This document shows, one piece after another, positions 58,661 to 64,000 of a stretch of DNA of 64,000 nucleotides. The stretch is from Latrodectus hesperus. Lineage: Eukaryota > Arthropoda > Arachnida > Araneae > Theridiidae. Every line of letters begins with the position of its first letter. Positions within the stretch are counted from its first letter, which is position 1. Under the pieces are notes generated by a model. The model made no database searches. It had not been told where the DNA came from and saw only the letters and a list, made by a program, of their open reading frames with translations. Where the stretch lies: the NCBI GenBank assembly GCA_037975125.1, contig CM075860.1, positions 42,445,282-42,509,281 on the forward strand, in the 5' to 3' direction. Both the position numbers and the translations under genes were made by a program.

Positions 58661-59842
58661 AAAATAAGACCATGAAGCGACAATCATACAAATCGTTTTT
58701 CAACTTTTGGTAATTTATACATGACTGCCGAACCCTCAAATGTAATTAGTATATCCATAAATATTTCTTTTTTATAATCTGATTTAAAATAAAAATTTGG
58801 AATTTATAAAATATTGGAACTTTTATTATAAATGATGGTAACAAATATTAAAATCCTCTATATAATCTTATGATTTTGAGATGTATAAGTATCGACACAT
58901 ATTTTCAAAATTTACCTTAAGCATAGGCATGTTTCAGTTTACTACAAACGTATTAAATTTGATGCATTGAAAACATCCAAAAATAATGAAAGAATATTTA
59001 ATAAATGGATTGTAAAAATGAACGGTGAAAGGCTTTCAATTTAAATACTAAAATTTACGAAGCTTCCAAGATGATTTATTGCTCCAAATTTCAGATTAAT
59101 CTGGTTAATGAAACAAACTGAAAATGTTTTTAGTGTAATACCAATCTCAGATTCCTCAAAGCTTCATTTGTTAATTTACAATGCCTTTTAAAAAATTTCA
59201 TTGAATTTTAGAAATTTTGGCTTATTGGTTCCAAGTAAAAATTGCAAAACAAATTACTTTAATCCTTGTTTCAAACTATTCAAAAATCTGATAAGAAATA
59301 AAGTATATCTTATAATTTAAATACAGTCTTTCTAAGGTCTGAGATCTGGAAAAAAGTTAAAACATATTTCATGTAAAAAATTGTTATCTTAGAAAAGTCA
59401 AATTTAAAAGCTATCTTTTCTTAAGGCGCAAGTAGGGCAAGAACTTAACAAGGTGAACTTAAAGATGAATCGGTGCACCGAATTTCATGTTTTCAGGTCT
59501 TTTGAATCCCAAGTTTTCAAAGAGGAAATTTTGCTCACATGTAAATAAGAATATCAATGTGTGTTCCTCCAATTTGAACTTAGATCGACTAAATGTTAAA
59601 GCTAAAATCTTTAAGATTTGTCTTTAAAAATATATAACGAAATACTGTAACACTTTTTAAAATTTATGATGGTTAGAAATTACACTTTTACAGGTGCGTT
59701 GTCTTAAAAACAGAAGACACTATATGCAAATAATCATCGGTTATTGTTGATCCGATATAAATAGTTATTACTTGAACCGGTACCTCCCTCTTCCTGTCAC
59801 ACCAGCGGAAATAATTGGCATAAATTCTTTCAGCATGATTAA

Positions 59843-60068
59843 TTATTTTTATTTATTACATTACATATATTCAGACTTGTATGCTTGATTCTTGAGATCC
59901 GCTTGTAAGTCTTCGTCGATAATAGGACAAATAGCACTATGACAGGTGTACAACCGCAGAAGAATAACGAAGAAAACACCAAGGGCCACGGTGGGAATCG
60001 AACCCACACTCCTACGCTCTCAAGCGATTAGCGGAGTGATACTTTGACCACTCAGCCACGGAGCACCC
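59843..60068 (-). mobile_element. tRNA-Ser-derived SINE (family F), minus strand
   Basis: It is a near-identical copy of 37518-37741, including the ATTACATTACATATATTCAG left end and the reverse tRNA-like head. It lies about 260 bp upstream of gene 7. Confidence 0.85.
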
Positions 60069-60199
60069 TTCAGCATGATTGTATTTGTTGTTTATGACAA
60101 AATGAAAAAAAAATGCAACGGCAATTGACTTGCAATATTCTTCGATTTGATAATGATGTATCGATTAATGGCTTGAAAAAAACATTTTTATCCTGGATG

Positions 60200-60241
60200 T
60201 GGCAATAGAAGAAATTTGTTAAGTAACAGTGCTGTATATAT
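60200..60241 (+). promoter_or_regulatory. Putative core promoter of gene 7 (TGGCAATAGAAGAAA + TATATATA)
   Basis: TGGCAATAGAAG lies at 60200 and TATATATA from about 60235, 96 bp before the ATG at 60331. It is the longest spacing of the set but the same order. Confidence 0.45.
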
Positions 60242-60330
60242 ATTCACTACAAGCTACCAAAAGTTGACTGACTGTGTCAAGTCTGACTGGAATTTAAAAG
60301 AAATTCAATTCTTCAAGTTTACTTGTTGAC

Positions 60331-61221
60331 ATGGAGGAAAGGTACAAATTATCAAGGGAAATCCTAGTTTTTGCCAAAGATTTATATGATTATATTTGGG
60401 ATCATCACGTATTTCAGACTCCGTTTTCCGTTCGAATGTATGGAGATCTCAGAAGCTTCCCAGTTCAGCCATTCGACAGAAACGTAAATAGTTACTTCAA
60501 CGAAGACATCGGAAAAGCTGTCTTAAACTCTCAATATTTGCTTCGAGAGTATTGCTACAAACTCTACAAAAGGGTTGATAAAGGTGCGATGTATTCAATG
60601 TACGTCACCCCTGCTGTGTGTACCATCGTTAACAACTGGGTTTCCCACAAGAAGAACGTGTTCATGAAGGTCATAGAATCTGCAGCAATCATAGCCGAGG
60701 CCATCTTGTTTTGTGACTCTGAAGGGGAATTCTATTGGGGAACGTTTCAAGCTAATAGAATTTTTGAGACATTTTTCAATAAGAAGTTGAAATCGGCATT
60801 TCTGGAGGAAGGTGGTTGGGAACAACTACAGAAACAAGTGGTTGAGAAGTATGGTTACGTGAACGATCTCATTGAACCTATTATAAGCTCTGTAAACACA
60901 CCCTATGCGAGAATTCAATATACTTGTGAGTTCATATGTGCCTTAAGAGATTCACCCGTGCAATATCCTGTTGACATTACCCACTTCTGCGACAAGTGTA
61001 AGGTGTCTTCAGACCCTGTTCATGTCTTCAAGTATGACGAAAACTTCTTGAAGCGTTGTGCGCCTTCAGTGGGGAAAGTAAGTGAACTCAATGATAGAGA
61101 ATACTTAAAATTGGAAAATTTCGGGCCAAATGCTCCCATTGCTTCCCAGTACGACTTTATCTGCGTGATTGTTGGTAAAGCTGAAGAGAAAACTTTTAAA
61201 ATAAAGAAGTCGTCTTTATAA
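60331..61221 (+). CDS. Bcl-2-like family gene 7, intact
   Basis: This is a 296-residue single exon, the shortest intact copy. Blocks: ILVFAKDLYDYIWDHHVF (11-28), DIGKAVLNSQYLLREYC (59-75) followed by YKLYKRVDKG, BH1-like NVFMKVIESAAIIAEAILF (109-127), BH2-like FLEEGGWEQL (157-166), PYARIQYTC (191-199), SPVQYPV (208-214), CDKC (220-223) and YDFICVIVG (274-282). It ends in KIKKSSL, with no long basic tail and no membrane segment. The run LLREYCYKLYKR has the LRE and downstream basic residues of a Bcl-2 core BH3 helix but lacks the Gly-Asp pair. It is most similar to gene 6. The polyadenylation signal is at 61580. The coding call is firm by conservation; the Bcl-2 relation is inference. Confidence 0.86.
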   Translation: MEERYKLSREILVFAKDLYDYIWDHHVFQTPFSVRMYGDLRSFPVQPFDRNVNSYFNEDIGKAVLNSQYLLREYCYKLYKRVDKGAMYSMYVTPAVCTIVNNWVSHKKNVFMKVIESAAIIAEAILFCDSEGEFYWGTFQANRIFETFFNKKLKSAFLEEGGWEQLQKQVVEKYGYVNDLIEPIISSVNTPYARIQYTCEFICALRDSPVQYPVDITHFCDKCKVSSDPVHVFKYDENFLKRCAPSVGKVSELNDREYLKLENFGPNAPIASQYDFICVIVGKAEEKTFKIKKSSL

Positions 61222-61579
61222 ATTTAATATCATATATTTGGTTTGAATATAAGAGAAAGCTTTGTTCTTAATGTGTGCAGGATTAACTTAATTTAAAATA
61301 TTTCCATTTTTTATTAAAAAATGGATTTTATTATGTAATGGAAAATATTTCACAGCTTGTTTCTCTAAAAGAAGTTTTTATTTATATTTTTTACATGTAA
61401 CTTTATAGATTTGCTTATAAATGTTTCCCAATTTGTATAATCTTACTTAGTTTCAATATTACTATCAAGCTTTCTAATGGCCATGTAAAAGTTTTTTATA
61501 CCCCAGCTTTCGATTTATATAATATTTGAATATATGTAAAAAAACGTTTAATTTTTGTCACTTTAAACATTAAATTTTC

Positions 61580-61585
61580 AATAAA
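61580..61585 (+). terminator. Polyadenylation signal of gene 7
   Basis: AATAAA (TTCAATAAATTT) lies about 360 bp past the stop codon of gene 7. Confidence 0.35.
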
Positions 61586-63477
61586 TTTATATCGTATACA
61601 CGAAGTCCTTTTTATTTCTAGCACATGGATAAAGTTTAAAATCAAATAATAGTTAAGTAAATATGTTGACACAAACTTTTTAAGAACTTATAAACTTTCA
61701 TTTTAATTAGATGAACCTATAAAAAAATACAAGCAATAAATCTTAGCTAAATGCACTATCGAATCTTTGTTAGCACACAAAATTTACTTTTATTGTTACA
61801 TTTATGCAAAACTATTGCATATTGAAAAAATTTCTATTCTATAGTGAATATAATACCATAGAAAAATTATGTGATTAATTTTTATTCGTATGTTTATTTC
61901 TCATAAGCTATTTGTGATGATCTCTGATGAAATGCAAGATATACAGTAGGTGCGGTAGTATTTAACTGCATTTTTTCAAAATTTATCCGTGATGTGCTAC
62001 ATTGGTAAAATGCGAAAAACATTTGCAGTCTAGGTTTGGCTTCATTATAAAATTTAATACAAAAGAAAGTGTAGACGAAAGAAAATTGTATTTACTTTGT
62101 TCTCAAAGATTAGGATCTCTTGTTCTCAAATTAAGATAATTTATGTTTTCATATAACTAAAATTTGTGTGTTTATCTATCGCTGCAATAAACAAAAGACT
62201 CGTATAAATCAATCTTCTTAAGATTATTTTGCAACGAAGCGTTAAAGGTTTATCAATTTTGCCTTCGTTTCAATGCTTCGTGAGTTGGATTCTCTTTTTG
62301 GGAGTCTATAATTGTACTGGTTCGGCATCCACTTTATGCTGTTGATTCTAGCACGATTAAGGTATGTGTGCAAAATATGACCGTTGAGTAACAAGCAAAC
62401 CAAACTTTCAAGGGAATAAGCGAATAATATCCTTTTGAGTTCCATTAGGTATAAAATCATGGTTAGTTTGAATGCCCTCTGTGCATATATGATCTTTGAA
62501 TTTCTCTGAGAAGATTCCCTATATTTGAGCTAACGACTTTCTTTCCATTAACTTATAGAAGTATTAAAGACGCAAGCAATTTTTTTAAATGAAATAACTT
62601 GATCTCTCGTTTTTATGGTAATTAGATTGGAACAAAATTAATTCTGAGACATTGCAACAAAAAGGACTAACTTTATCAAATAATTGAGATTTTAGAAAGT
62701 GAGTTTTGGTAGGATTCTAGCAAACAAATGTACTGATTTGAGGTTTTTATTAAAATAAGATCACAGCACCCAGATTTTAGGTGTTGACTTTGTCTCTTTT
62801 CATAAGAAATTGAAGAATGATCGGTTGTTTACCAGGTATGTTGTTGTATAATGCCCGGCAACAAGGATTTTTCAACGTTGCAAGGACAGTTTATCAGCTA
62901 CAGCAAATGTTAAATGTTCAATAGGATACCATTCATGCATATGTAATCTTAACTATCTGCGTGTAGACAATGCAGTCCTTTGGTATTGCAAAAAATGCAA
63001 TGTTACATTAAAGGACCCAATTAAAGCACGAGGGAGTTACTAGTACTTATTGAAAATCTGTCCAAATTATTTGCTTTTTTTTATACTCTTCTACTTAAAC
63101 TTAATTATATTGCTGGTATATTTGTGTTATAAACTACTTATATCGTCTGCTATGACCATCATCAAGATAATTAATTTGTGCTTTTACCAAGGTTACTTGG
63201 AGTGCTAGGATAATCTATTATCACAATTTATTGCTATATTTAACTCATGTCATCTCCCATAGTGAAAATTTTGTAAACGTTTTATTGTTGATGTTATATT
63301 TCTGTCAAATTATTAATTTCAAATATTAGAGACCTATTGAAACTCAATTTTGTTATCAAATTTCGTGACAATCCTGTCACACCAGATGTATTACGTGATG
63401 GAGCTATACCTGATAACCTAAGGTACAGACCAGGTGTTCCATTGCGTATGACTGTCTATATAGAGAGCCACCCATTG
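61586..63477. other. No gene seen, apart from a diverged SINE
   Basis: AT-rich 3' flank of gene 7. Only the family A SINE at 62237 is recognisable, so the array may continue beyond the window but not within these last 2.8 kb. Confidence 0.5.
62237..62405 (+). mobile_element. tRNA-derived SINE, family A, diverged
   Basis: GCCTTCGTTTCAATGCTTCG, GGTTCGGCATCCACTTTATG and the tail ATGACCGTTGAGTAACAAGC followed by AAACCAAAC identify an old family A copy. Confidence 0.65.
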
Positions 63478-63713
63478 GCTGTGCCATCATAGCTCCAAAA
63501 GTGGGTCTTCTTAAGATTGGATGCAGAGACCAAGCAGAAGACCGTCAGAGTTGGCCTGCTACCTCCAGACTTATATTAAATGGAAGACATGACATATTAA
63601 ACGTGTCAAGCCACCATTATCAAACACAATGGATCTTCAATCGGGTTGGGATTCGAACTCACTACTTTCCCATAAAAGAACTAACACACTAACCAACCAG
63701 ACCACCGCGGTTC
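63478..63713 (-). mobile_element. tRNA-derived SINE, family D, minus strand, truncated
   Basis: AGACCAAGCAGAAGACCGTC, GGATTCGAACTCACTACTTT and CTAACCAACCAGACCACCGC match the body and head of family D in reverse. The tail side is missing or degraded. Confidence 0.8.
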
Positions 63714-63718
63714 AGTGC

Positions 63719-63880
63719 TTAGCCCTTATGATTGTCAGCTGATTTGCAGGTTGTTTTACTATCATATACTGCTCAAAAGTTCTAGTACAAACTAGATATG
63801 CAACTTAGTCCTTATGATGTGCAAGTTGTTTTACTATCATATACTACTCAAAAGTTCTAGTACAAACTAGATATGCAATT
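63719..63880. repeat. 86-bp tandem duplication
   Basis: TTGTTTTACTATCATATACT and AAAAGTTCTAGTACAAACTA occur in both units, starting at 63719 and 63805. The second unit has a 10-base deletion near its start. Confidence 0.9.
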
Positions 63881-64000
63881 TAAAGTGGATTTCAAACAGC
63901 AACATTAAAATTTAATGTGGAAATAGAACTTATAATCTACTGATCAGGGAATTAACTATTCAATCGGCAGACTTGTTCAGTTGACAGATATCTGCAACCG

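Larger units (their letters stand above)
56798..59842. other. No gene seen, apart from the inverted repeat at 58197
   Basis: AT-rich spacer between the CpG-rich element and the tRNA-Ser-derived SINE, with one perfect inverted repeat and one SINE remnant listed separately. Confidence 0.5.

Overview
The window looks like AT-rich nuclear DNA from an arthropod, most probably a spider or another arachnid. This is an inference from three things: dense tRNA-derived and 5S rRNA-derived short interspersed elements (SINEs), decayed Jockey-type LINE and Tc1-like remnants, and long TA microsatellites. There are no operons and no bacterial or organellar genes.

The main content is a tandem family of seven related, single-exon genes, all on the + strand: 10303-11272 (frameshifted), 19203-20174, 33444-34913, 39981-40961, 45781-46689, 54212-55159 and 60331-61221. 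Each encodes about 300-330 residues (489 in the third) with the same layout. An N-terminal helix reads like [FA]xxDLYxYIWxKHxF. It is followed by IGKAVLxSQYLLRxxC, then NVFxKxIDxCAIIAEAxLFC, then FFxKGGWxxL, and then a C-terminal module with a YDC box, an SPxxFPV box, a CxxC pair and a Y/F-rich VxxG strand. Several copies end in a lysine/arginine-rich tail. The order and spacing of the first four blocks match helix 1/BH4, BH3, BH1 and BH2 of Bcl-2-family proteins; the GGW signature of BH2 is the best match. I infer a lineage-specific expansion of divergent Bcl-2-like proteins that lack a C-terminal membrane anchor and carry an extra cysteine-containing module. Fold searches are needed to prove it. 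Six of the seven copies share a TGGCAac box followed 14-35 bp downstream by a TATA-like element, 57-96 bp upstream of the ATG, so each copy appears to carry its own compact promoter.

Layout. 1-5.9 kb: AT-rich DNA with a hairpin and three SINEs. 5.9-6.5 kb: an isolated GC-rich CpG island. 6.9-9.5 kb: TA repeat and diverged local repeats. 9.5-11.3 kb: a 117-bp minisatellite abutting gene 1. 12-19 kb: SINEs, including a 5S-derived one, and a LINE tail. 19.2-20.2 kb: gene 2. 21.6-30.9 kb: a transposon nest, in which a minus-strand Jockey-like LINE is broken by a Tc1-like element, a SINE and a 580-bp TA repeat. 33.4-34.9 kb: gene 3, with an 11-residue coding repeat at its N terminus. 36-39 kb: SINEs. 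40-41, 45.8-46.7, 54.2-55.2 and 60.3-61.2 kb: genes 4-7, separated by AT-rich DNA, SINEs, and a CpG-rich element with short terminal inverted repeats at 56.0-56.8 kb.

The seven proteins probably act in the same process. If the Bcl-2 reading holds, that would be control of cell death, or a cytosolic/nuclear role derived from it, with copies diverging in the BH2 tryptophan, the CxxC pair and the N- and C-terminal tails.
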